Assembly (NCBI RefSeq): GCF_002443255.2 | Contig: NW_019211455.1 | Coordinates: 20,373,126 to 20,437,125 of the forward strand | Direction of reading: 5' to 3' | DNA: 64,000 nucleotides | From: Varroa destructor | Taxonomy: Eukaryota > Arthropoda > Arachnida > Mesostigmata > Varroidae | Part shown: positions 1 through 11,620 of the stretch, piece after piece | Layout: the number at the start of each line of letters is the position of its first letter | Position numbering within the stretch: position 1 is the stretch's first letter | The notes under the pieces: model-generated | Told to the model about the DNA's origin: nothing | Databases searched by the model: none | What the model saw: only the letters and a program-made list of their open reading frames with translations | Made by a program: the position numbers and the translations under genes

Positions 1-3000
1 GTCTCCTAACGGATCATTGTTGCCTTCCGCTATGTTTCCCCCTATCATTTCATGCCCTGTCATACAATCAACAAACATTCACCTGCTATTACTAGAGCTG
101 ATCTATAAGGAACTCTCTTACCGTCATTTGGCCGAGTTCAGTGTTGGTATTATCAGTCAACTACAAGATGTTTTCAATGCTATCTGAAGTGTGTATTGAA
201 AATGCACGTGGAACTGTATGTCAATAGACCGGCGCTACGTACTTCGTCTATTGGTCCTATTCGACATCGGATTTCGCCTTTCACTCTATTGCTATAGACT
301 TGCGGCAACGTCTTGCCCAGTTTCGAATGCTTGCGTCACTACACCTATCCCGTTTGTTCATCTTTAGGTTCTGTAGCTGATTTACTGATCCTGTCGCCAC
401 TCTTTCAATCTCTCGTTCGTGTACTTCAGCTTTTTCGCTTATTGGCAAGTGCTGTCTCCTTTTATTGATAACGGTCAGAATTTTCCGCACGACTGTTAAG
501 CGTGGCTCGTCCTCGATCCGCCGCCGTCACTTTCACGTTCGATGCATTTCACTATCATTCTATTTTTTTGAGTACGTGAAGCACCGGCAGTAGCAGCTGT
601 CCGTATGTGAATATCATTGCATGTGCTTTATTCCGATCTGCTCGGTCGTGCGGTCCCATCTACGTGCACGATTCACCCGGGAACAAGCTACTGAGCCGCT
701 GACTGCAGATCATCTCTCAGGGCCTCAGACTCCTCCGATGATTTACTTGTTCGTTTCTCCTCTTTCTATTCAAGACTGCCACCGTCTTGAGAGCTCCAGG
801 CCGCATTTTCCGTTACTCTTTACCTAGCTCTTTTCGTTTGCTTCTTCTCCTACTCACTTCCTCGCCGACTGAGTCCAATATTTGATCTTCAGCCAATCAT
901 CTGATTCACCTGCAAGTCCCTAGAGAACCTGCCCGGCGGGCTTTGGCCACCAGACAGTGTAAAGCAAAAGGCTAACTGGCTGAATACTGCTGCTGCTATT
1001 ACGACCATTCACTTCTATTGCCTGGGATAGGTTCGGTTCATTTCTCGATTGGAACCTGGCCAATACCGGCAAGCTGTTCGGTGGGGCTGGGTGACAGGAG
1101 CTCCCGTCTTGCCTGTCTTGATGATGATGTGATCACATAAAGAAGGCTAATATTCAAGCACTTAGTCCAGTCAGTCAGGCAGTCCGGGACACTCGGACTA
1201 GATCAAGTATGGCATCGAGCTGCGGCGTTGACAACTTTTGCTCCAACAGCCTCATTTCGTTCAAAAGAATAAAAGGGTTACCTAAAGTAACATGAGGGAA
1301 TGGAGGAAGGCGCGTGGACAGAAAACGGGCGCCTCATGAAGAGTGATTGACCACTGAGAGGAGCAGCTCTATCAAATGCTAAGCATATGTTGACACAACC
1401 ACGACGATATTGATTCCTGTGCATAGATACTAAAGGAAAGCTTTTTCTAATTAGCAAGATTCATTGCAGCGAAGTCTAGTACTAGTAAAAGCTGATATAC
1501 GAACAAATTGTACGTATATCTGTGTAAGCCGTGTTCAAAAAAAACGCTATTATTCTTGAATTCTGCCAAAGTATTCTCTTGTGTCAAAGAATTTGATCTT
1601 TAGTAATTCGCTAGCTTAATTATATAAGGTCTAGGTCGCACCAAATAACATATCTGAATCTGAGCTGCACGCGGACCTATCTAGATATCCGGCTGCAATG
1701 TTCGAGGAAGCCGAGCGGACCAAGGTGACGAATGCAATATTTTTACTATTTAGCTAATTACTAGTTAATAGAGATAAAGTTAAACAAAAAACAGATCCTC
1801 CATTTGACGCATATGTCTTTGCTTTTTCACTCGAAAAAATTGTTATCAAAATCAAATTGTATATTTTTCGAAATTGACATTTGCCAAGACGTCAACTTTT
1901 ATTTTTAAACTTGGGTATCTGTTCCTCATTATGACATTGGCAAAAATTCCTAGTTTACTGGGTTCTATTGTGCTCTGGAGTATTGACCTCAAATTCTGCG
2001 ATACCGCGTATCGGTACGCACCATATAATCGGTTGCCCTTCATGAAACTTACGAGGGGTAAGTGAGCTCACTCTGGTTGAAGGGGCATGAACTTCCTGTC
2101 AGTTCATTTTCAAGTCAAGAAGACACCTGAAAGAAAAAGCGTCTGCTCTATGCCTATCTTCGCGAACAATAATCTTTCTATATAGTCCTATTACACATAT
2201 TGTATCACCATGCATGTGTACTTACTGAAATTAAGACTGCATAGCTTTAAAATAATACACACGAAACTTATGGTGACTGATTCGCCGCCTGTGTAAAACC
2301 CACCTTTATCCAATTCTTATTACCAAAGCTATACACTCATCTTAAATTCTAAAATATAATGTGCATATAAGTTAACCGTTATACTTTCCAAATCCATAAT
2401 GCAAACTGCTTCTATTTATTTATCACACTGTTACCTTCTGCGCACACCCGCTGACACCGTACCTAACGTTTGACCCTACACATTATATCAGTGGCAAACG
2501 ATAAAGAAGCGTGGTAACAAATTAATTAGATTAGTTGGCGTCGATTTTGGCAACCAAAGGGCTTCTTCTCCTCTCAATCATGCTGTTCCGTCGTTAAGTT
2601 GGCTAATGATCAGTTGACTAATGTGGGTCGTTAACCCAGGGCCATCATTTCAAGCACTCGACCGCTAGCCTAATGAGGCAACAGTGCAGCTGTAGATCTA
2701 CTCAAAACCTTACCCTAACGGATATGCGCCCCATTGCCAATCTCTTTCCTCTAATGCCCTTACGGAAACTAAACCGTTAGTCAAAATATCTTCTGCTATG
2801 TAAACATTTCACTCAGTGCAAGTCCGAAATCAGGTGCCTAGGTAATATCGGATAGTGGATCTGCATAAAGCGTTGTTACTAAGCCTTCTTCTCCTGTCCG
2901 TCAGATATCGATGATTTGCTGGAGCCTAGGTGGTCCGTGTAGGCCCCTTACGGCTAGCACAAGACCAATAGAGTTGTCGACGATGACCCTCTCTATTTTC

Positions 3001-5072
3001 CCTATTTGCGAACATAGCGAGCAGCATGAAAGAATTGCCAATGGCCAAGCGATTCATCGCAGCGGTGTTGGTTGTCTGTGACGACGCTGTGAGGGCTGGA
3101 AGCAGCAGTGGCTGTTCGATATCTGGAAAACATTTAATTAAAGCAGCTAACAGTTTCTGTACGTCGCTCCCCGCTACTATCGGCTGACTACTGCTGGCTT
3201 TTCTGGCCGAGTCAGGTTTTTTAGATCAATAAGCTTTAACGTCCTTTATGCCTCTTCTCCACGTGTTTGACGGGCGCGCTAAAAAGCGCGCCAATCAAGA
3301 CTGCAATGTAACGGACATCCATACTCAGAGACAAAATGCCATTCGATAATAGAAATAGTAGCTTACTACCCGTTGGCCTCTGCTACGCCATGATGATGTC
3401 CAGCAAACATAAGACGTACGTATAGTGCACCGTGTTCATGAACTACTATGAAACACAAGCCATGACATGGTTCGTCGTGGTTTCGTCAAACAGATTACCC
3501 CGGAAGCCAATGACAAACAACTAGACATGTAATACATTATAGACAAAGCGTAGTTCCACTGTGTCCTGTTCTAAGGCCGCTTGACGTATGCCTGACAGAA
3601 GCGACTGTCGTTTCGTGACAAATTTTGACTACGTATGATGTGCTTCACATGTATCGAACGAGCGAACTCTGATGCCGCTTTTATAGAACAGGTGCAAATG
3701 ATGTACTGCGGCAGGAGTGGACTAGAATTACAAAAATATTTATTTGATATGGCGACAATATTTGTTGTTGGTTACGCTATTAACACAGCTCACAAGGTAC
3801 ATGCTCTTATCACCGTTGTCGGAATGATATCTCTGGCATTACGGAAAGGACGGATTCCAGACAAAATCGTAATATATCGGATGATAAGAGAGAACACGTG
3901 CACTGTCCCATCTATATCGAATGTTGGGCCCTGTCCGCTGACTACTGGCCGGCAGACCGACTTAATCACTCCTTTTAAGCCGTGACCAAGATTCGTCACG
4001 CCCAGAATGTCGCTAACAATAATGACATGTCACAATTCTAGTAACAGATAATAATAATAACAACTTCACTGACAGAAAAAAATGACGACAGTTAACTATA
4101 GTAGAATTTTACACACTGAGTCTGTAAGTTCGGAAAGTTATTATAGTGTTTCATAGAAAATGTTTCCCTGGCCTACATCACAAAACTGTTATCATCAACA
4201 TAATTATTTAATCCCGATGCCGCTCATTCGGTAGTTGTTTCAAGGCGCCTTGCCAAGCATGCTCGTCCGCTCCGCCAAGCGGACCTAGGAGATATGTATG
4301 GAGGGCGATACGTCGCTGGGGTATCTGAGCTAACATAAATGCTCAATAATCGAAGCGTGTTATCTCATAGGGCCGCTACTCACCACCGTTCCCATTTGAT
4401 TAACGGAGTGTATTGACTTCGACGGGAGCTCTTCTGCCTGTACCCATAGGGTCGAGGGACGTGGAGGAACCGGTACGGAGCCTAACTCATTCATGTAACC
4501 CTATCGGAGTTCGGGAACTCCCCCAGCACCTTGCTGTCTCTCTCCGTCCTATTCTGGGCACACTCTACTCATAGAATAATTTAGGCTTACTAGAACGTGA
4601 ATAACTGGAGCTGCCTACGATTACTCATAAACTATTATAACGTACGTCGAATAGCTTAGACAAGAAATCAGGAAGGAACGACGTTATTTTATACTGTATA
4701 AAGATCATCATTCATGTTCACATACAAACATTTACTGCGGTATACGATATTTAATTAATTCGTTCTTGCCGCTCTGACGAAAGGCCTATTGTACATACAC
4801 AATTGTATTATGTACTACCACAGTCTACTTTGTTTCCATAATAACATGTCCGTAATAGTCAGCAAAGCGGTAATATAGTGCCATGTTTGGGTAAAGGAAG
4901 TGTTTCGCAAACAGATTTCAAAAATCACTACGGGCTGCTTTTCGAATCAGGATACGGGTATTGCGTGACAGTTAGCTTATATACGCTAGATAGCAGCAGT
5001 GAAGGGGCAAAAATTTTAAAGGTAGCAACGTTACCGTTTTTTGCAGTAGAAATACCCGTTTGTCCTTATCTT
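1..5072. other. AT-rich sequence, no gene recognised
   Basis: All six frames are broken by frequent stops. The longest frame, at about 3635-3985 on the plus strand (116 codons), has no recognisable domain. A frame open from base 2 to 184 enters from the left edge (about 61 codons) and matches nothing I know. A short GC-rich inverted repeat sits at 3273-3292 and a TAA run at about 4047-4060. I read the stretch as intergenic or intronic. Confidence 0.6.
3273..3292. repeat. Short GC-rich hairpin (8-bp arms)
   Basis: Arms ggcgcgct and agcgcgcc flank a 4-base AAAA loop and are perfectly complementary. In a bacterium this would resemble a terminator stem, but there is no T-run and the surroundings are eukaryotic. 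No function is assigned. Confidence 0.5.
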
Positions 5073-5239
5073 TCAAATGGCACTCTGGTACGGGTGCACG
5101 GTTTCCCTGATTAGAAGTTTCGACCGGCGAAGGCAACTAGGGCTACCGTATCTGAAGTTAAAAGTTTCGAGCCTTACGTTCGCTATTGTCGTGAAGCCTC
5201 CCAACAGGTGTATGGCTTCCAGCACGAAACGAAATAGGT

Positions 5240-5305
5240 TTACGCGGATTTGAACCCAGGCCACCACGTCTGCCGTATCTGATGGCCTTTACCAATGGAC
5301 ATGTT
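5240..5305 (-). repeat. tRNA-like Pol III box pair, possible SINE head
   Basis: On the minus strand, tgtccattggta (plus positions 5290-5301) resembles a tRNA A box. About 32 bases later, gggttcaaatcc (5246-5257) matches the B-box consensus GGTTCRANYCC. That spacing is normal for a type I tRNA promoter. I cannot fold the interval into a convincing cloverleaf: the acceptor and anticodon stems do not pair. A decayed tRNA-derived SINE or tRNA pseudogene is therefore more likely than a working tRNA. The sequence just downstream on the minus strand (about 5110-5240) would be the tRNA-unrelated body. No terminal A-tail or target-site duplication was identified. Confidence 0.35.
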
Positions 5306-5310
5306 TATTT

Positions 5311-6100
5311 GCTACCCCAATTTATGGGTGGCTGGATGACCAAACGGTAACAGCATCACTAACATTCAATCCGAACCTCAATGTGAATATACCGCTTTTA
5401 TAAATAGAACGTGCCTACAGTATCGATTCGCTTCTAAGCTGTATTCGAACTATGGAAATGGCTATCCACACAACGTTGCGTTGAAAAGGTGCCATAACAT
5501 AATGTGACTGGTAGCAAAGGCAAGACTTCCTTCCGATTAACATGCATTTCAAAAGCCACTAGGTTTCACTCCACTTCCCGAGAAAAAGGGAAGGGAGAGG
5601 TGTTGGTCGTCATTTTGATCACTATTAGATCACAATGTAAAAAAAAACCTTGAATTGCTGTCGTTGAATCAGCCGCTCTCACGCAACACATGCACTATTT
5701 TTATCAATACCGCTAGGCACTCAACGATCCGCCATAACGTGCGTAAGAACTAGAAAACGCACAGCTAGAATATACTATTAGAGGTAAAAAAAAAAAGCAC
5801 CGGTGCTTCGTCCTTTGTCATGCCACAGCTGAAATACTGCAAAATCAACTCTATTCGAAATACGTACCGTATATATTTGATAGTTGGATCTATTATTTGC
5901 AAAAATTGTATGTACTCTTTTTACTAGCTTATTAACGGCACATCTACTTGTACATTCTTATAACTTTATCCAAATTCATCCCAAAAGAGAGCATGCCGAA
6001 ATACACCGGAACTTACCACTTTTTCAATCCGGATCAGTTTGTACCCAGCAATTTGTATTTATTTTGTCTACAGTGAAGTAAGCAGGCTATCGTAGCTTGA
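5311..6100. other. AT-rich sequence, no gene recognised
   Basis: Contains A-runs at about 5640 and 5787-5798 and only short frames. Nothing interpretable was seen. Confidence 0.6.
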
Positions 6101-7250
6101 TATCAAAGTGGCATCGGGCTGAAATCCTTTGGCGTGCAAAACAGGCGTATCGATGTACATAAAGAAAGAGCTCTTGCCGCTGCTGTTGCCACCAATCCGC
6201 ATTTTTTTAGCATTTTCCCTTGAAACACGATATTTTTCACACTGTGTGAGCTCACGTTAGCTTCAGCAGGCGTGGAATCTCGAGCCGCATCGTATCTGCT
6301 TAGTAGAGGCCGAAGTTGTTGTCGGTTCCTCAGTCTAAGCGATTTACCCTCCTCCTGCCCCACCTTCGGAAGGTAACGCATCATACGTCCTCCTGCCGTA
6401 AGCGCCTGCTTGGCCACCTTTGAAAGCATGAGTCTCCCACGTAAACGAACAAGACATAGCTTGCCGAAAGATAGATACCGCAAACGGATCGAAGGGTCGT
6501 CTCTTTCTACGCTACTTATGCTGTTAGCGTTGATGGGTGATGATTGTCGGTATACTGTAAGCAGATCCTTGCGGATTTTTATGAAACGGTCATTTTTTGA
6601 GATTTATAACGAGAGAAGAAAAAAGAGCGATTTTTCTAGCTGCAATTTGTGTGCGTTTTGCCGACTAGCAGCACAACCGGGGATCATGGCTAGACAGAGC
6701 ATTTGCTGAGGCCACGGACGGCTGAGGTGTCGTTTTACCAACGACACTTTCGTTGCAACCGGGTCGACGCCGTTGTTGTGACCGTCACTGACGGAAACCG
6801 GCACTAGGGAACCAGCCGTTAAGGAGTTGGAGGGGCGACCGGCAGCGAAGCCGATTTATCGCGTCAAACGGAAGCACGATCACTTCCGAGAAGATTTCCG
6901 GTGAGCCCGTCAAGATCATGACAGCAAGGAAGGAAGAGAACACACCTTAGTCATATCTCGATACGAAGCAACCACCACGGTGCAGCGGCTGGTGATGGCT
7001 TAGCCTCATCGAACGCCGCGCTGCGTTGAGCTTGGCAAGACGAAGGCATGCCGCTCATCGAATATGCGACCACCAAATCATATCCCAGAGCATTTTAAGG
7101 CTAGAGCCGCTGATGTCAACGATGTATGGATACCAACGGCGGGCTGAAATTCGGAAGTTGGTGGCAGGGAAACAGTTCGTGGCGATTTTAGCGAAAAATA
7201 AGAATGCAAAGAAGACAAAAAGAATGGACTATATGGTGTACATGTGACAT
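6101..7250. other. GC-richer patch with unidentified overlapping frames
   Basis: Base composition rises here. Frames of 126 codons (minus, 6103-6483), 99 codons (plus, 6410-6709) and 73 codons (plus, 7026-7247) overlap one another, as expected when stop-codon density falls with GC content. None shows a domain, signal peptide or motif I recognise. The patch may hold exons or UTR of an unidentified gene, but no splice-bounded frame stands out. Confidence 0.35.
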
Positions 7251-9960
7251 GTTGGTCATTTATTGTTTCACCCAAGGATAGACTTGTTGTCTACAAAACT
7301 ATACATAAGACCATTGAGCAGTACCTACTTTAATGTAAAGACTTTTAATGTATAATGTATCGGATCCCTCATTTCAATATCAGATTCTCATTCAGCTCCA
7401 TTACTACAACAGGACTGTTTATCTCATATCGGATGTCTAACATCAACAAGGTTAAGCTTTAGTTTGCCTGCCAGATTAGTTCTGATACAAAAGACATGAT
7501 AAAGTGAAACATTTCTGTACATCACCTCTGCCATTCCGTTCATTAACTAGAAAGAGCAGAACGAAGTTACCCTTACGAAGGATGATAGTCCGTGTCGGAG
7601 TCGATGGATCTACGCACAATTCGAGCCGAATCGGTGATGGCTCGACCCTAATACATACCCACCATCACGTGTTTATACGGCTGCCACATATTAATGAAAA
7701 GTTTACAGCCAGTACAACAGCAGGGTAAGTTAGTTGCGCCGATATTCGCAACTCTAGTTGGCTTGATTTCAGCTTTGTTTTCTAGCTTTGGCCTGTTAAT
7801 GTATACCGAAAGATACAAACGATCTCCAAACGCCTCCTTTGCCTTGTATCCCCTTTTACTTTATTGTCACTCGATCTTTTCCATGCTGTACCCTATTGCC
7901 ATCAATGACGATTTTCAGTGCGTTCTTCGATGATGACTCCTCGGCAATGAACGAAGGGGAAGGTGTCGGGCTAGGTGGCTGGTGCGGGGTATTCGGCCTT
8001 GCAAATGGCTCATAGGCCGACTCCAGGCCGCAGGCTAACGTCAATGGGGCAGGAAGAGCGCCAGCGCTACTTCACGTATACATATGTATGGGTCAGTGGG
8101 CGTCATCTGAGCTTATACATTAGACACCATCGGCACAGCGAGGTACCTGTGCGACGGAGGCCGATTGAATGTCAGTGAAAAGGCTAAATAAGTAATGGAT
8201 TTCACCTATAGTGTGAAAAAATCCTGTAGCATCCAATAAAGGATAACCTTTACACAAGAGGATAAGAGGAATAATTTTTTGTTTCACACGTTTTATTCGA
8301 GATGATGACGGTTATCATATCTACGAGCTTGCAAGATATTTCAAGATCTCAACTTCAGTCTACTTGGCGGTCACTTGCTCGACACTTCAGGCTTGCCGGA
8401 CGTAGGACATTTAAGAATATATGCTGCGTACAAAAAAGTACGTCAGTGCATTATCAAACAAATTTTTATGAATTAGATTAGTTCTCCGATGTTCTTTTTC
8501 TTTATGATACAGTTTATCCTCAGTATTATCACCTGTGTAACAAGCAAAACGAACCCAAACTTAGTCTCAACAGGTTCTTCATCGCATGTTCCAGTCGCGT
8601 CGGCATTGTTGCCCTCCTACCCTGAACAGTCACACGCCTTCCGCACAGCGGCACAACCGATACTGGCAAAACTAAGTAAACGAAACGAAATGAAACCCAG
8701 GAAAGATGACCTAGCAACTTGCTCATCCCAGTCGTAAAGCAACGCAGTCGACAAATAGCAAACATGGATTACTGTCGTCCTTTCCCACAAATAGTCAACA
8801 CACAGGCCGTGCAGGGCGAATTACTGATTACCGTTTTAAGGACGGCAGCACTGACGTGTCCTGCGGCAGACTTCAATTCTTGAAAAATATGTTTCCTATA
8901 TAGAAGCCTAGCTAAAAATTTGCTGGTAATTGCCGACAACTTTTAGATAAAATTGTCAGGCAGGCGCACACATATTCTGTACGCGTGACTAAGCCTTACC
9001 TGCGCAGTGGCATATATGTTCGTGTGTACGAGGAAGCTTTTACCGTTTATTTTTTAAGTTTTCGACGTCAAATCCCTGTACTGGCACTTCGATTGCATTA
9101 TATATATATATATATACATGGTGCGCACCCCCCGACAAAGCGCTCTGTAGTGATATTACCACAGAGCGTTCTACTGGGGTGGGACCGTAACGGACTGGGG
9201 AGAGCCAACCAAGGCCGAAACCTATAACCTTACGTACAACTGAAATTGCAATAGCAGAAATCTATGTTCGTCTTGTATGGCTGGGAAAGAAAAGACTGCT
9301 TATTTTAGACAGGTAAAAACAAGCAGAACAGAAAAGGAACAAGGTGAACATGACATCGAACAGTAGAAATATTGCTTCTGATATTAAATTCTTGCTAGCG
9401 TGCATTACAAATAACAGGTCGACCTTGATTCAATAGCGGCTGTCGATTACACCGCCTCAATGCTCTGCGTAGGTATCTACATCTACAATAAACACGATTA
9501 GTTTTGTATAAGATCGTTTCAAAAATTCGGCGCACACACATAAAAACGCAATGTCGAAACGTCGTGTTCTGCTTAGAAAAGTTCATTGTTAATTTTTGAC
9601 GTAGGATCATTTTAATAAACCACCAGATAATAAATGCTGTCCGTCCTGTCGTTCAAATATTCTTACATGCGTCTAACTATTTACTCATAATTAGAAGCAC
9701 TCAATAATGAGTGCAGTATCGTAATTTGTTACAATCTACTTTGTTCCTTGATACAACTGGATGAGGACACAGCGCTTATGTTTTATATCTGCATCAAGCT
9801 ATTTTTATAAATGTAGAAGCACAATCCGCGGCGCCAACTCGTCCTAGTGAACTAGGTTGGCTCAATTCAGCGGGACTGGCATTACGGCCACTGATTCGTT
9901 ACTAAACAGTAGCTAATGGAGCCAAGGGATTTCAGCCTCAGCAACGACAGACGAGGAGGA
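7251..9960. other. AT-rich sequence with one hydrophobic frame, no gene recognised
   Basis: A perfect donor-like site (AGG followed by GTAAGT) lies at 7725. A 79-codon frame from 7694 encodes two hydrophobic segments around a basic loop (MYTERYKRSPNASF), but T-rich DNA generates hydrophobic peptides by chance. An 8-bp stem (cgctctgt/acagagcg) is at about 9141-9168. Nothing else interpretable was seen. Confidence 0.45.
9099..9116. repeat. (TA)n microsatellite
   Basis: Nine uninterrupted TA dinucleotides. Confidence 0.9.
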
Positions 9961-9962
9961 TA

Positions 9963-9977
9963 CCCCCCCCCCCCCCC
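9963..9977. repeat. C homopolymer, 15 bases
   Basis: Uninterrupted run of 15 C at the left boundary of a GC-richer patch. Homopolymers of this length are prone to sequencing length error. Confidence 0.9.
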
Positions 9978-10183
9978 TCCTTCCTTCTCCAGACAAGAAG
10001 TAGCTGGTAAGGCGGATGGTTGCGTTTAGACCCTCTGTTCAAACGTCTTGAAGACATCAGTTGTGTTGCTTTGCTTGATCACTATGTTTTCTTCACATAT
10101 CAACGCTCAAGGAGCCTACCTCAGCTGTTTAGAGCCGATGGTGGCGCAGCCTTCGTTGGGGGGCCAACGAGTCATTCGTTTAG

Positions 10184-10351
10184 AGAGGTCGACGAAAAAG
10201 ACGAGAGCATGAGGATCGTCCGTTCATTATTGTATGTTCAACTCTCATTCACTTGGCCTCCGTTGCTTGGATTGTTGTCGTTGGTGGTGCCGCAGTCGCG
10301 GTAGCAGCCGCTCCTGTCACTATAGGATTCGCTTCTACCGCTACTGTTATC
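10184..10351 (+). other. Ala/Val-rich exon-like frame, unidentified
   Basis: A frame opens after a TAG at 10181-10183 and encodes a hydrophobic, small-residue segment containing VVVGGAAVAVAAAPVTIGFA (from about 10277). Codon third positions are rich in C/T/G, unlike the flanking AT-rich DNA. It reaches a weak donor-like GTAAAT at 10352; without splicing it continues to 10525. The GG-(x)n-AV-A-PV-GF pattern faintly resembles the first hydrophobic segment of the ISG12/IFI27 family. The spacing is short and the following GIAAGS-type signature is absent, so I do not assign it. It may be an exon, a remnant, or chance. Confidence 0.2.
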
Positions 10352-11620
10352 GTAAATAGGGGCAAAATCATTGAGGAAAAAATAAGAAGACATCTTACCG
10401 CAACACAACGCTACCATTGCAGGCAATTTAAGACGACGACTGCCACCGCCTTAAATTACTGCCGTCACCCTACCCTCTCTGAGCCACTGGCTGCTTGTTG
10501 TGGTCGACACTTAACACGTCGTTGACGCAATCGCCCAAGGCTCGAAAGTACGGGTGAAGGGGCTTTGCCACCCATTTGATGCCGAAAGAAAGCGGAAGGA
10601 AAGCCTCTTGTAAACGCCCTGGAAAAGGCTGCACGATACGGGAAACAGACAGCCTAGGCAACAGCGGCGAAGACGACCGTGACTGCGCAAAACAGGCCCA
10701 CGACAAGGGAATAGATGTGGTTTTCTGAGAGGCGTGAGGCAGACGAGGTGTCACGAGGGAGCATAATGCGACCGACGACAATGATGTCATGCGTTTTTTT
10801 TTATTTTCCAAACAAGAAACCCCATGAGAACCGTATGTATGTATGTGAAAGCGAATTGGCTGAGACAAAATTGACGAAGGGGGAAAGCAATGCAGCGAGT
10901 AGTCGTCAGAGTAGTCGAGTGGCGGCCACGGGAGTAAAGTTAGTGTCACGTACTTTTCTCAGCAAGTGCTGGTACAGTCTAGTAGCAACAATGACGAAAT
11001 CGACAACGATTAACTGAACGCAAACCGTAAGCAGAATTACGGTGGTAAAATTATGGTGGTAGCAGACAAAACAAATAGGACAATCATTGTTGATGCTGCT
11101 TTGCTTTTCTTGTCCTACCTTGGAGTGAGTCCTTTCAAAAAATTGTCTGTCATTATCTGACTGTGACCTTACGCCGCAGCTGCCGCGGTTGCCGTTGTAA
11201 CTAACACACGTTATAAACATCGACAATGTCAAAAGCGTTTCGTCCGCTGATTGGCGATAGAGTTCATACACTTCATGTTTACTGGACCAAACGACGCTAA
11301 CGGCGTCGAACGGACGACTGTCAAGTCTGCTCGTGTAAAGAGGAACTGGTGGGTGGGGCCTTCATTTGTCTTGTGATAAATATAATCACGGCTTTCAGGC
11401 GCTATTTGGATGCAAAACTTCCCTTGACCTAATCGCTCACGATTGCGAGCGACTGTGCCGCATACACAGAGATGGCGCTCAATGCGGCTGCACTGGCGGT
11501 GGTTATAAGCGCTACCTGTATCGTTAAGCGTTGTAAATCGCTACCTTTGGCCAATAAGGACACAGTATTATCTACTTCATCGGCCAACGAATTTTTCAGG
11601 TCTAAAGCAATCTAGCCGGC
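10352..11620. other. GC-richer patch, no gene recognised
   Basis: Contains a 159-codon minus-strand frame (10470-10949) opposite a 100-codon plus-strand frame (10715-11017). Both are rich in Ser/Pro/Arg and neither resembles a known family. No start context or splice signal makes either convincing. Confidence 0.35.

Noticed and set aside
3273..3292. GC hairpin resembling a bacterial intrinsic terminator
   Set aside because: No following T-run and the context is eukaryotic.
7694..7933. 79-codon frame with two hydrophobic stretches as a membrane-protein gene
   Set aside because: T-rich DNA produces such peptides by chance; no family recognised and no secure splice context.
10470..10949. 159-codon minus-strand frame as a gene
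   Set aside because: Low-complexity Ser/Pro composition, no domain, opposite another open frame in GC-richer DNA.
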